Positions 18,148-29,420 of a stretch of 64,000 nt of DNA are shown one piece after another. This DNA is from AWTP1-13 sp963840445. Its GTDB lineage: Bacteria; Pseudomonadota; Alphaproteobacteria; Rhizobiales; Hyphomicrobiaceae. The stretch lies in contig CAWIZC010000011.1 of the NCBI GenBank assembly GCA_963840445.1, positions 124,001 through 188,000 of the forward strand. The letters are read 5' to 3'. Each line of letters begins with the position of its first letter. Within the stretch, counting starts at the first letter, position 1. The position numbers and the translations under genes were made by a program. The notes beneath the pieces were generated by a model. That model was not told the origin of the DNA. It searched no databases and worked only from the letters and a program-made list of their open reading frames with translations.

Positions 18148-19320
18148 ATGACCTCGGCCACTGCCTTGGGATCATCATATTTGATTGCGGCACGCCGGAC
18201 GGCCCTCGGCCGGCCGGGCGGCCTGCATCGCAGCCGGCGGCTGGAGGACCTGACAGCCCCGGTTCTGCTCGCAGCCCTGCAGGACGCACAGATTGAGCCG
18301 CGCGTGGTCGAGGAGATTATCCTCGGCAACACCACCGCAGGCTGCAACCCTGCCCGTCTGGTCGGCCTGGCCGCCGGGCTGCGCGAGGGCGTGCCCGGGC
18401 TCACCGTCGACCGTCAATGCGCCTCGGGCCTCGACGCCATCCTGTTCGCCATGCGCGCGGTGGCGATCGGCCAAGCCGACGTGATGGTCGCGGGCGGCGC
18501 CGAATCCGTGTCGACCGCGCCCTGGCGCGTGGCCAAGCCCAAGAACCTGTTCCAGACGCCGCGTTTCATCGGCCTCGAGCAGGACGATCTCGATACGGCC
18601 GACACCTCCCAGACGGTAGCCGCCTCGGAGGAGCTGGCGCGCCGCCTCGGCATCACCCGCGACCAGCAGGACAATTACGCGCTGCACTCCTTCCTGAAGG
18701 CCGAGACCGCGCAGGCCGAGCGCCGCTTCGTCGGCGAGATCGTGCCCCTGAAGATGGCCGGTGCCGAAGCCCGCGATGAGCATACGGTCACGCCCGAGAT
18801 CGACGAGCTGTCCGCGCTCGCCCCGCTGGCAGGCCCCGACGGCACGCTGACCAGCGGCAACACCAGCGCCATCCAGGATGGCGCTGCCATCGCCGTGATC
18901 GTCTCGGAGCGCAAGCATCGCGAGCTGGGCGCGCCGCGCGGTCTGCGGCTGATGGCCAGCGCCACCGAAGGCGTCGCGCCCGGCGATGATGCGCGTGCGC
19001 CGGTCTCGGCACTCGAGAAATTGCTCAAGACAGCCAACGGTGTTATCGGCGGCCGGCTCGGCCTTGTCGAGCTGTCGGAGGCCTCCGCCGCTCAGGCCCT
19101 GGCGCTCCGCAACACCTTCGAGCTGGACGACGGCGAGTTGAACCCGGATGGCGGCGCGGTGGCGCGCGGCTATCCGCTCGGAGCCTCGAGCGCCGTCAGC
19201 GTCGTGCGGCTGTTCACGCGCCTGGTGCGCTGCGCCGTGCGCCCCAAACAGACCTTCGGCGCCGTCACTCAGGGCGCCGTCGGCGGCCTCGGCGTCGCCG
19301 CGCTGTTCGAGGCGGTCTAG
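18148..19320 (+). CDS. Thiolase-superfamily protein with two catalytic positions changed
   Basis: The fold is that of acetyl-CoA acetyltransferase/3-ketoacyl-CoA thiolase: LIAARRTALGRPGGLHRSRR, the nucleophile Cys91 in DRQCASGLDAI, GGAESVSTAPWRVAK and SGNTSAIQDGAA. At the C-terminus the motif that is normally GHPxGASG reads GYPLGASS, so the catalytic His is Tyr342. The usual C-x-GGG-x-G reads AVGGLG, with Ala377 in place of the second catalytic Cys. 390 residues, the normal length with no frameshift. It may not perform the classic Claisen reaction. It could be a specialised or regulatory homologue. An in-frame ATG 12 bp upstream is an alternative start. Divergent from zur. Confidence 0.85.
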   Translation: MTSATALGSSYLIAARRTALGRPGGLHRSRRLEDLTAPVLLAALQDAQIEPRVVEEIILGNTTAGCNPARLVGLAAGLREGVPGLTVDRQCASGLDAILFAMRAVAIGQADVMVAGGAESVSTAPWRVAKPKNLFQTPRFIGLEQDDLDTADTSQTVAASEELARRLGITRDQQDNYALHSFLKAETAQAERRFVGEIVPLKMAGAEARDEHTVTPEIDELSALAPLAGPDGTLTSGNTSAIQDGAAIAVIVSERKHRELGAPRGLRLMASATEGVAPGDDARAPVSALEKLLKTANGVIGGRLGLVELSEASAAQALALRNTFELDDGELNPDGGAVARGYPLGASSAVSVVRLFTRLVRCAVRPKQTFGAVTQGAVGGLGVAALFEAV

Positions 19321-19344
19321 ATTCTGTTGCCGCGAAGTTACCCT

Positions 19345-19560
19345 CATTCAATTGATATCTCGCATCGCCGACATCTTCGTGTCCTACGCAGCGCTCAGCG
19401 TAAAGAACAGCCGCGCCGTCAATTGACAACACCGCCGGATTTGACGATCCATGTGCCCTGGCGTCTCGCCCTTCTACGTCTGCTGTCGATCCTGCGGCAG
19501 AATAACAAATGCTCTCTTTCGCCGGGGGCAGGCCCCCAGGCGCTAATAAGGTACGAGGGG
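19345..19560 (+). ncRNA. Candidate retron msr-msd non-coding RNA
   Basis: This gene-free 216 bp directly precedes a retron-type RT, where msr-msd RNAs are encoded. Visible structure: TCAATTGA at 19348-19355 can pair with the same palindrome at 19419-19426; TCTGCTG (19479-19485) pairs with CGGCAGA (19495-19501) around a 9-nt loop; CGCC-GGGGG pairs with CCCCC-A-GGCG (19520-19542). A weaker long-range complement joins TCGTGTCCT...AGCG (about 19377-19400) and CGCTAATAAGGTACGA (19541-19556), the position expected for a1/a2. The exact boundaries and the priming G are not determined. The assignment rests on location and folding only. Confidence 0.45.
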
Positions 19561-19564
19561 CGGG

Positions 19565-21211
19565 ATGCCTGTCGCCGAGAGCCAGGCCGGGGTGAGTGGC
19601 GGTCTACGACTGTCCGGGCGGCCGCTGCAGTCTGCGGAAGATGTCGCCAAATTCTTCACTGTTCCGCTGGCCCAGCTTCTCTGGACGCTCTATCGCGCCC
19701 CCGCCGACACGCGCTATCGGCACTTCGAGATACCCAAGCGCTCCGGCGGCATGCGCCAGATTCATGCTCCGATCGGCCTCGTCCGTGATCTGCAGGATCG
19801 CCTCCACCTCGAGTTGAAGCCGCTCTACCGCGCGCATCCGAACGCGCACGGCTTTATCGACGGCCGCAGCGTCGCCAGCAATGCGGCCGACCACGCCGGC
19901 AAGCGCTGGGTCCTCAACGTCGATCTGGAGGATTTCTTCCCGAGCATCAACTTCGGCCGTGTGCGAGGGCTGCTGATGCGACCGCCCTTCGAATTGGGTC
20001 TGCCCGCAGCGGCGATGTGCGCGCAGATCGCCACCTATCGCAACGGCCTGCCGCAGGGCGCTCCGACCTCGCCCGTGCTTTCCAATTTCATCGCCGCCAC
20101 CCTCGACCGGCGCCTGCTGCGGCTCGCCCGTGAGCACAAGCTCACCTACTCGCGCTATGCCGATGACATCACGTTCTCGACCGATCTGCCGCAGTTTCCT
20201 CCGAGCATCGCCGTGCACGAGCAGATCGAGGGAGGAGGTTTGCGAGTAGCAGCCGGCGAGGCGCTGGAACAGACGATCCGGGCTTGCGGCTTCTCGATCA
20301 ACGCCAAGAAGGTTCGCATCCAGGGACGCGGCGTGCATCAGAGCGTGACCGGGCTCTGCGTCAACACCCGGGTCAACATCGAGCGCCAGCGCGTCCGGCG
20401 CATCCGCGCCATGCTGCACGCCTGGGGGAAGTTCGGCCTTGCCAAGGCTGCGGCCGAGCACATGGACAAGTACAGAAGCCCGGGCAGGCGGCCCCGGCAC
20501 GACGATCACGGCAAGGCCTTCAGGAACATCGTCTACGGCCATCTTTCATTCGTGAAGATGGTGCGTGGCCCGGCCGATCCCGTCTATTTGAAGCTCTGCA
20601 GCAAGGTGCTCGATCTCGACCCCAACCCGTCCAAGTTCATCCGCCAGATGGTGTTCGGCGCCGACGACTACGACATCTTCATCAGCCATGCGAGCGAGGA
20701 TCGGGCTGCAATTGCGAGGCCCATCTTCGAGGCCTGCGAGCGGCTGAAGCTCAAAGCGTTCCTCGATGAGGAGCATATCGCCTGGGGCGAGATCTTCACC
20801 AAGAAGATCAACATGGCACTTGGCGCCGCGCGTACGGTGCTGGCCGTCATCTCCAGTACATCGGTCGCCAAGGAATGGCCGCTGACGGAAGTGAACACGG
20901 CGCTGACGCTCGAGGTGTCGGGCGATAAGACCGTCGTGCCGCTGATCATCGGCAAGCCGGACTTGAGCAGGTTGCCCCTCATCCGCGGCAAAGACTATCT
21001 CGTGTGGAAGGACGACCCGCTGAGCGTTGCGCTGAAGTTGCGCGAGGTCGTCGCCCGGCAGAGCGGCGCCCAGGATGGAGCGCACCCCGGCCGGTCCACC
21101 GGTAGCGTCCCGACCGTCGCCGTCCCGGCGCAGGTGCGCCCCCGGGCAGATCGGCCGCCCGCAGATCAACCGCGTTCGTGGCTGCAGAAAATCTTTCGCA
21201 AGCCCGATTGA
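19565..21211 (+). CDS. Retron-type reverse transcriptase fused to a C-terminal TIR domain
   Basis: 548 residues in two parts. Residues about 25-330 are a retron RT: FEIPKRSGGMRQIHAP; the retron-specific NAxxH as NAADH (106-110); the first catalytic Asp in VLNVDLEDFF (Asp120); LPQGAPTSPVLSN (162-174); the active-site YADD (198-201); and the retron VTG motif (261-263) ahead of the thumb. Residues about 368-495 are a TIR domain: DYDIFISHASEDR, FLDEEHIAWG, and the putative catalytic Glu442 in EWPLTEV, as in NAD-cleaving TIRs. A proline-rich tail ends the protein. By analogy with known TIR-linked retrons, the RT would make msDNA from the adjacent RNA and restrain the TIR until phage infection triggers NAD depletion. 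It stands alone between metabolic genes. Start ATG after GAGGGGCGGG. Confidence 0.9.
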   Translation: MPVAESQAGVSGGLRLSGRPLQSAEDVAKFFTVPLAQLLWTLYRAPADTRYRHFEIPKRSGGMRQIHAPIGLVRDLQDRLHLELKPLYRAHPNAHGFIDGRSVASNAADHAGKRWVLNVDLEDFFPSINFGRVRGLLMRPPFELGLPAAAMCAQIATYRNGLPQGAPTSPVLSNFIAATLDRRLLRLAREHKLTYSRYADDITFSTDLPQFPPSIAVHEQIEGGGLRVAAGEALEQTIRACGFSINAKKVRIQGRGVHQSVTGLCVNTRVNIERQRVRRIRAMLHAWGKFGLAKAAAEHMDKYRSPGRRPRHDDHGKAFRNIVYGHLSFVKMVRGPADPVYLKLCSKVLDLDPNPSKFIRQMVFGADDYDIFISHASEDRAAIARPIFEACERLKLKAFLDEEHIAWGEIFTKKINMALGAARTVLAVISSTSVAKEWPLTEVNTALTLEVSGDKTVVPLIIGKPDLSRLPLIRGKDYLVWKDDPLSVALKLREVVARQSGAQDGAHPGRSTGSVPTVAVPAQVRPRADRPPADQPRSWLQKIFRKPD

Positions 21212-21233
21212 GCGCCGGTGCCGCAGACCGCGG

Positions 21234-22238
21234 CTACCAGATGCGTTCGATCGGAACCACTTTCTTCTCGCGCACGGAGCGGATCGCCGCCTCGGCGACA
21301 GCCTGCGCCCTCAGGCCGTCCCCGAGAGTGGCATAGGCAGCGTCGCGCTTGCCGATTGCAGCCAGAAACGCGTCGAGTTCGGCCTCATAGGTCGGGCCGA
21401 AACGCTCATACCATCCCCCGTGCAGGCCGTCCTCGATGACACGCCCTTCTTTGTAAAGCGAGACGGCCTGTTGGCGCTGGCGCCGCGATACCAGCATCCC
21501 CTCGGATCCGAATACTTCAATCATCTCCTCATAGCCGAAGGCCGTCCTGCGACTGAAGCTGAACGTGGCAATGGCCCGGCTGTCGAAGCGTAGAGTGAGG
21601 GCGGCGGTATCGAGATCGCCGTAGTCGGCATAGCCTGGATCGATCAGGCAATCGCCGGCGGCAAACACTTCGACGGGCTCGGCACCTGCCATCCAGGCGG
21701 CCAGATCATAGTGATGCGAGCCCTTCTCGCGCAGCATGCCGCCCGAGAACCGGACAGTGGCCGGCGGCGGAGGGGGAGCCTGCGTCCGCGAGACGATGTG
21801 GATCATCTCGACCTTGCCAATCTCGCCGGCGCGAATGCGGTCGTGCACGGCGCGGTGGCTGGTATCGTAGCGACGATTGAAGGCGGTCGCGGCGACCAGC
21901 CCGGCCGCAGCAGCGGCATCGACACAGCGCTTGGCGTCACCCAGATCGTCGGCGATCGGTTTCTCGCACAGAACAGGCTTCCTCGCGGCTATCACCGCCG
22001 AGAGATGCGCACAGTGCGCCGATGTCGAGGACGCGACGATTACGGCATCGACCGCCTTATCCTCGAGCGCCGTCGCGACGTCGGAGGCGGCCCGCCCGCC
22101 ATGGGCGCGGCAGAGCGCTTGCGCACGCTCGACATCCTGATCGACCACGTATCTGAGTTCGCACCCGGGATGAGCAGCGACGTTACGAGCGTGCACGCGT
22201 CCGATCGTTCCAGCACCGAGGAGAGCGATGCCGATCAC
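21234..22238 (-). CDS. Gfo/Idh/MocA oxidoreductase, inositol 2-dehydrogenase-like
   Basis: NAD(P)-dependent sugar/polyol dehydrogenase. The Rossmann motif at the start is GIALLGAGTIGRVHARN. The catalytic Lys is in VLCEKPIADD, and the active-site His/Asp segment is GGMLREKGSHHYDLAAWM. Length 334 matches IolG-type enzymes (ANVAAHPGCELRYVVDQD and YDTSHRAVHDRI fit that subgroup). Its start overlaps the stop of the upstream Gfo/Idh gene by 4 bp, so the two are translationally coupled. The substrate pair is probably an inositol or related sugar, but no transporter or other iol gene is nearby to settle it. Confidence 0.88.
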   Translation of the reverse strand: MIGIALLGAGTIGRVHARNVAAHPGCELRYVVDQDVERAQALCRAHGGRAASDVATALEDKAVDAVIVASSTSAHCAHLSAVIAARKPVLCEKPIADDLGDAKRCVDAAAAAGLVAATAFNRRYDTSHRAVHDRIRAGEIGKVEMIHIVSRTQAPPPPPATVRFSGGMLREKGSHHYDLAAWMAGAEPVEVFAAGDCLIDPGYADYGDLDTAALTLRFDSRAIATFSFSRRTAFGYEEMIEVFGSEGMLVSRRQRQQAVSLYKEGRVIEDGLHGGWYERFGPTYEAELDAFLAAIGKRDAAYATLGDGLRAQAVAEAAIRSVREKKVVPIERIW

Positions 22239-23401
22239 GCGGCCCCTCCAAGAGGCTGAGCGCCTGCCTCGACCCAGGCGCCATTGCGACGGCTCAATTC
22301 GACGCAGGCCTCGATGAAGGTCATGCCGAGCACACCGTCGCGGACGGACGCAAAGCTGTTGGCCAGCGGGTCAGGTGGACGCCCCGCCTTCGCCGCCAGC
22401 AGGACCTCGGCAAAGTCGCGATAGACGTTGGCGAAAGCTGACACGTAGCCTTCGGGCTGGCCGCGATTGGTGCGAACGCTTCGCTTTGCCTGGTCACTCA
22501 GCCACGCGTCGCCGCGCCGCAGGATCTGGTTGGGCTGCTGCTCAGAATTGAGATACAGCTCGTTGGGGTGCTCCTGGTGCCATTCCAAACTCGCCTTGTC
22601 ACCGAACACGCGGATGCGCAGGCCCTGTCCAACGCCGCAGGCAACCATGCTCGCCCACAGCTGGCCCTTGGCGCCACCCGCGAAGCGAAGATTGACGTTG
22701 GCGTTGTCGTCGGCCTTGCGGCCGGGCACCATGGTGCTGAGCTCGGCCGACACCGCCTCGAGCTCGAGCCCGGTCACCGTGCGCATCAGGTGATGAGCAT
22801 GGCTGCCGATGTCGCCCAGCACCGTCGACGGTCCTCCGATTGCAGGGTCCGCTCTCCAGGCAAAGCGGGCATCGCCTTGGGCCTCGACCAGGCTGCTGCG
22901 CGACCCCAGCGCATACTCGACCTGAACCACGCGGATCGTGCCGAGCCGCCCGGACCGGACGAGGTGCTGCGCCTCGCGCACCATCGTGTAGGCGCTGTAG
23001 TTGTGGGTGAGCGCGAAGGGGACGCGGCGGCGGTCGACCTCCTGCATCAACCGGATGGCCTCCGCCGACGAGATCGCCAGCGGCTTGTCGCAGATCGCCG
23101 GCGTGTTCTGGCCAAGGAAAGCAAGGCACGCCGGAACGTGTGTGTTGTTGGGCGTGACGATGGTCACGCATTCGATACCGTCCGGGCGCTTGGCCTCGGC
23201 TGCGGCCATGGCGTTGAAATCGGGGTAGAGCCGGTCCACGGCAATGCCCAGCTCCTTGCCCATCGCGGCATTCTTGGCGGCATCACGCGAGAACACGCCG
23301 GCCACCAGCTCGTAGTGGCCGTCGAGGCCGGCGGCGAGGCGGTGCGTGCGGCCGATGCTGTTCGGACCGCCTCCGACCATACCCCATCGAAGTCTGCTCA
23401 C
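22235..23401 (-). CDS. Gfo/Idh/MocA-family oxidoreductase
   Basis: Second sugar dehydrogenase of the pair. The nucleotide-binding motif is LRWGMVGGGPNSIGRTHR, the catalytic Lys is in ICDKPLAISS, and the substrate-site segment is GPSTVLGDIGSHAHHLM. About 389 residues from the GTG giving VSRLRWGMVGG, which has AGGAAAG 12 bases upstream; a TTG 12 codons earlier and the internal ATG at 23380 are alternatives. It overlaps the next gene by 4 bp. The two enzymes may carry out successive oxidations of one sugar, an inference from coupling only. Confidence 0.88.
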   Translation of the reverse strand: MSRLRWGMVGGGPNSIGRTHRLAAGLDGHYELVAGVFSRDAAKNAAMGKELGIAVDRLYPDFNAMAAAEAKRPDGIECVTIVTPNNTHVPACLAFLGQNTPAICDKPLAISSAEAIRLMQEVDRRRVPFALTHNYSAYTMVREAQHLVRSGRLGTIRVVQVEYALGSRSSLVEAQGDARFAWRADPAIGGPSTVLGDIGSHAHHLMRTVTGLELEAVSAELSTMVPGRKADDNANVNLRFAGGAKGQLWASMVACGVGQGLRIRVFGDKASLEWHQEHPNELYLNSEQQPNQILRRGDAWLSDQAKRSVRTNRGQPEGYVSAFANVYRDFAEVLLAAKAGRPPDPLANSFASVRDGVLGMTFIEACVELSRRNGAWVEAGAQPLGGAA

Positions 23402-23654
23402 GGCGCTGCTCTTTCCTGGTTGCTGCGGCGGGGCCAATCAATCGCAGACCTCACCCCGATGCGCAATCGGATCGGCCGACCGCACATGTCTTTCGCCCGC
23501 ATGGCTGGACTGCCCCTCGCGCGGGCAAAAGCCCCGTGCTGCGGCACGCAATCCGGGGAGTGCTGCTTTCCCTTCCCACCGGCTGCTTTTGTCCTATCAT
23601 TGCGCTGCGGCACGGCCGCAGGCATTCCTTCCGCGCACGGGACGTCACAGCCAT

Positions 23655-25678
<2,024 letters not shown>

Positions 25679-25701
25679 CAGCGGACTTGTGGGAGTAGTA
25701 C

Positions 25702-26334
25702 ATGCGCGTCCTCGCCTTTGGTTCCGTGCTCGCACTCATGGTCGGCGCATGCGCCACCGATCCGAATGGCGCCCCGGATGTCACCGCCTCGACCCAATTG
25801 TCCTCGAGCGCCGCATCCTCCGCTCGCGCTGAGGTCGACCCGGACAACGAGATCGTACGGGTCAGGGCGCGCAACCCGGCACAGACCAAGCGGGTAGCAG
25901 CCGCCGACACCCGCGATCGATCGAAGATTCCGGCCACCAACGACCTGCGCGAGGCCGAAGTGCTCAAGCAGCACGGCGAGTGGACCATCGTGCGCAGTAA
26001 GGATGCGGTCACCGAGGAGGTATCCTGCACGGCCGTGCACAAGAAGGGCGGACGCATCCAGCTCGGCAACGACGGCCTCTACCTGAATTTCAAAGGCAAC
26101 GGCGCCGGCGTCAATTCCTATCGCCTGAGCTACGACGACAAGCCGGCCGTCGGCATACGCCTCACCGCGCCGCTCGACCAGATCGCGCTCAAGGACATGG
26201 GCAAGCTCAAGTCCGCCAAGCGCGTCAAGGTCTACGTGCAGACCGTGGTGCGCGACAATGTCGAGGTCGACCTCGACCTCAAGGGCCTGCGCGAAGCGCA
26301 CAACATGCTGACCGCCTCGGAGTGCGCGTCTTAG
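25702..26334 (+). CDS. Hypothetical lipoprotein
   Basis: 210 residues. The leader MRVLAFGSVLALMVGACATD ends in a lipobox (MVGAC), so the protein should be lipid-anchored in the envelope. The mature part has a low-complexity, Ser/Ala-rich segment, then a globular portion (EWTIVRSKDAVTEEVSCTAV, IQLGNDGLYLNFKGNGAGV, VEVDLDLKGLREAHNML). I do not recognise a family. It follows pccA by 23 bp and may share its transcript, though function gives no reason for that. Confidence 0.75.
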   Translation: MRVLAFGSVLALMVGACATDPNGAPDVTASTQLSSSAASSARAEVDPDNEIVRVRARNPAQTKRVAAADTRDRSKIPATNDLREAEVLKQHGEWTIVRSKDAVTEEVSCTAVHKKGGRIQLGNDGLYLNFKGNGAGVNSYRLSYDDKPAVGIRLTAPLDQIALKDMGKLKSAKRVKVYVQTVVRDNVEVDLDLKGLREAHNMLTASECAS

Positions 26335-26451
26335 GACAGCGAAGCTCCTCCCCCTGTGACAAGGGCCGGTCTTCGCCACGCACGAGGAGAGCCACCAAAG
26401 CCGCTAACCCTGCGGTAACTCTGGCGCGGCATGCTGGGCCCAGAGGTCCCC

Positions 26452-26988
26452 ATGTCGCATCCGCCAACCTCTGTCCTGCAGGTCGTCCTCGACCCACGCG
26501 GCCGTTGCAATCGCAAGGGCCTGCTGCTGGCCGCCGCCATCCTGCTGGCGCTGCAGGCGACGGTCGCACTCGCCCTGTGGGGCGCCGGGCTCGATCTCAC
26601 CGGCCACCTCGCCGTCGCCGCCAGTGCCGCCTTCTGCTGGATCGGCTTCGCGCTGATCAGCAAGCGCCTGCATGACCTCGGTCGCAGCTCATGGTGGATT
26701 CCAGGCGCCATGCTGGTCTGGCTTGCCGCTATCGTCTGCCTCGCGGTGGCGATCGTGTTGACCGGCGACCCGGACCTGCTCGCGCCCGGCACGCCCAGCT
26801 ACTGGCTGACCCTGAGCGCCATGTTATTGCCGCTCGCGATGACAGCTCTCTGGCTGCATACCGCCGCGGGCCAGCCGGGTGACAACCGCTTTGGGCCGGA
26901 GCCCACCGACCACGGCTTTTCCATGCCGGCCCATGCCGCCGCCTTCCGGCAGCGCGCGCCGTTCACGACCCGCGCGGGTACCGCCTGA
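26452..26988 (+). CDS. DUF805-family membrane protein
   Basis: 178 residues with about four membrane helices (KGLLLAAAILLALQATVALA, HLAVAASAAFCWIGFALIS, MLVWLAAIVCLAVAIVL, and one near SAMLLPLAMTALWL). The DUF805 hallmarks are KRLHDLGRSSWW after the second helix and GDNRFGPEP near the C-terminus. Start at MSHPPTSVLQ is supported by AGAGG just upstream; an ATG 21 bp earlier is possible. Function of the family is unknown. Confidence 0.8.
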   Translation: MSHPPTSVLQVVLDPRGRCNRKGLLLAAAILLALQATVALALWGAGLDLTGHLAVAASAAFCWIGFALISKRLHDLGRSSWWIPGAMLVWLAAIVCLAVAIVLTGDPDLLAPGTPSYWLTLSAMLLPLAMTALWLHTAAGQPGDNRFGPEPTDHGFSMPAHAAAFRQRAPFTTRAGTA

Positions 26989-27111
26989 ACCCTGCGCTTG
27001 CGCTGCCGCGGCTTTTCTCATTAAGTTCCGGCTCCTCACAGCGGGCCTGCGATCGCCCGAGCCTCCTGCCAACGCCGAACCCAAGCGAACTTCGGAATCG
27101 GGACACTAGAC

Positions 27112-28705
27112 ATGCGCAGCTTCCATTTCCCCGGGCGCTCGCCCGTGTACGGGCGCCGGGCGATGTGCGCGACCTCCCATCCCGCCGCCACGCTGACCGC
27201 CATCGAGACACTTCGCCAGGGCGGCAACGCGGTCGACGCTGCCATCGCCACCGTCGCGGTGCTGTGTGTGGTCGAGCCGCAGATGACCGGCATCGGCGGC
27301 GACTGCTTCGCGCTGATCGCCAAACCCGGCCGCAAGAAACTGATAGCGCTGAGCGGCTGTGGACGTGCTCCTGCGGCCGCGACGGCAGAGTGGTACGCCG
27401 GCCAGGGCATCAAGCGCATCGAGACCACCTCCGTGCATGCCGTGACGGTGCCCGGCGCCATCGATGGCTGGTGCCGCCTCGTCGCCGACCACGGCAGCAT
27501 GCCGCTCGAGCGCCTGCTGGCACCGGCCATCGCGCTGGCCGAAGGTGGCTTCGTGGTCGCGCCGCGTGTGGCAGCCGACTGGGCCAACGCCGTGCGCAAG
27601 GGCAAGCTCAAGGGCGCCGGCGCCAAGAAGCACCTGCTGAAAGACGGCAAGCCGCCCAAGGCCGGACAGGTTTGGCGTTTCCCGGCGCTTGCCAAGACGC
27701 TCAAGGCCATCGCCGCCAAGGGCCGCGATGGCTTCTATGCAGGCGAGGTTGCGGCCGACATCGTGGCCGAGCTGAAGGCAATGGGCGGCCTGCACACCCT
27801 CGAAGACTTCGCTGCGCAGTCCTCCACCTACGTCGACCCGATCTCGGTCTCCTATCGCGGCGTCGAGCTGTGCGAGCTGCCGCCCTCCAACCACGGCATC
27901 GTGGCGCTGATCATGCTGAAGATGCTGGAGCGCCTCGGCAAGCCTCCGGTCAATCCGGTATCGGCCGAGCGCTATCACCTACTGATGGAGGCGGCGCGGC
28001 TCGCGTTCGCCATGCGCGATACCTTCGTCGCCGACCCCGACATGGCCGATGTGCCGGTCGACCACATGCTGAGCGATGCTGTCAATCGACAAACTTGTGA
28101 AGCGCATCGACCGCAAGAAGCACCGCCCCGAGCTTGCGCCGTTGCCGCAGCCGGCCGGCTCCGACACCGTGTGCTTTTCCATCGCCGACGACACGGGCAT
28201 GGCCGTCTCGTTCATCAACTCGCTGTACGCCGACTTCGGCACCGGTATCGTCACCAGCAAGACCGGCGTCACCTTGCACAACCGCGGCGAGGGCTTCGTG
28301 CTCGACGCCGGGCACCGCAACTGCATCGCCCCGCGCAAGCGGCCGATGCACACCCTGGTGCCGGCCATGGTTATGCGCGATGGCAAGCTCGCCATGTCGT
28401 TTGGCGTGATGGGCGCGCACTTCCAGCCGATGGGGCACGTCTACATGATGAGCAACATGTACGACTACGGCATGGACCCGCAGGAAGCGATCGACACCCC
28501 GCGCGTATTCTTCGAAGGCGATGCCGTGGTGGTGGAGGAGGGGGTCCCGGCCGAGGTCGTTGAAGGTTTGAAGGCGCGCGGCCATCGCATCGTCGTACGC
28601 GACTTTCCCTGGGGCGGCGGGCAGGCCATTGTGTTCGATCGCGACAACGGCACCCTGATCGGCGCCTCCGACGGCCGCAAGGACGGCATGGCGCTCGGCT
28701 ACTAG
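27112..28705 (+). CDS. Gamma-glutamyltransferase family protein, one frameshift
   Basis: N-terminal nucleophile hydrolase of the Ggt family. The large-subunit region has AMCATSHPAATLTAIETLRQ, GGNAVDAAIATVAVL and EPQMTGIGGDCFALI. The frame breaks near 28076 (MLSD then IDKLVKRIDRKKHRPEL). Autocleavage would occur before the Thr in GSDTVCFSIADDTGMAVSFI; the small subunit has INSLYADFGTGI and DGRKDGMALGY at the end. No signal peptide is apparent, so it may be cytosolic and act as an acylase-type or glutathione-related enzyme. About 530 residues once joined. Confidence 0.87.
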
Positions 28706-28720
28706 TTCGACGAGGCAGCG

Positions 28721-29017
28721 ATGGCTGCGCAGTCAGGCGACACGCGCACGGTGCACGTCCGCATCGACGGGCGCGTGCAGGGCGTCGGCTTCCGCTATTG
28801 GACCGAAGGCGTGGCTGTCTCGCTCGACCTGTCGGGCTGGGTGCGCAACCGCCGCGACGGCAGCGTCGAAGCGGTGTTCTCCGGGCCGGCCGACGCCGTC
28901 GCCGAGATGCTCGAACGGTGCCGGCAGGGCCCGCCCTCGTCCCGCGTCGACCGCATCGACACGGCCGAGGAGGATGAGCACCCGCCCGACGGCTTTGCCG
29001 TCAAGCCGACTGTCTGA
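28721..29017 (+). CDS. acyP: Acylphosphatase
   Basis: Hydrolyses acyl phosphates. 98 residues with the two family motifs: RVQGVGFRYWT (catalytic Arg) and GWVRNRRDGSVEAVFSG (catalytic Asn). It starts 16 bp after the gamma-glutamyltransferase stop, so it is probably cotranscribed with it. Confidence 0.93.
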   Translation: MAAQSGDTRTVHVRIDGRVQGVGFRYWTEGVAVSLDLSGWVRNRRDGSVEAVFSGPADAVAEMLERCRQGPPSSRVDRIDTAEEDEHPPDGFAVKPTV

Positions 29018-29043
29018 GCACCGCACGCAAAGGGCCGCAGCCC

Positions 29044-29268
29044 TCAGAACATGCCTTCGAACTTCTTCTTGAAGCGCGACAGGCGGCCGCCGCGGTCCAT
29101 CAGATGCTGGTTGCCGCCGGTCCAGGCCGGGTGCGTCTTGGGATCGATGTCGAGGGCCAGCGTGTCGCCCTCCTTGCCGTAGGTCGAGTAGGTCTCGAAC
29201 TCGCTGCCGTCGGTCATCACCACCTTGATGCGGTGGTAGTGGGGGTGGAAGTCTTCGGTCTTCTTCAT
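29044..29268 (-). CDS. rpmE: 50S ribosomal protein L31
   Basis: 74 residues starting MKKTEDFHPHYHRIKVVMTD, with FETYSTYGKEGDTLALDIDP and THPAWTGGNQHLMDRGGR, typical L31. The CxxC zinc ribbon of the C+ form is absent, so this is the zinc-independent form. Convergent with acyP; the start seven codons upstream (GTG/TTG type) is not needed. Confidence 0.95.
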   Translation of the reverse strand: MKKTEDFHPHYHRIKVVMTDGSEFETYSTYGKEGDTLALDIDPKTHPAWTGGNQHLMDRGGRLSRFKKKFEGMF

Positions 29269-29420
29269 GGCTGTCTCGCTATGAAACATCCGGCCGCGCG
29301 CAAACCAGTTAAGGCTGCAGGCGGCTTTTCGGGGTGATGGCTGGCGCCTTCATACTGGAAGAGGCCCTCGGCGACAAGGCGGCAGTGCCGACATTTCGCA
29401 GATGCACAGGACGCGGCGCA

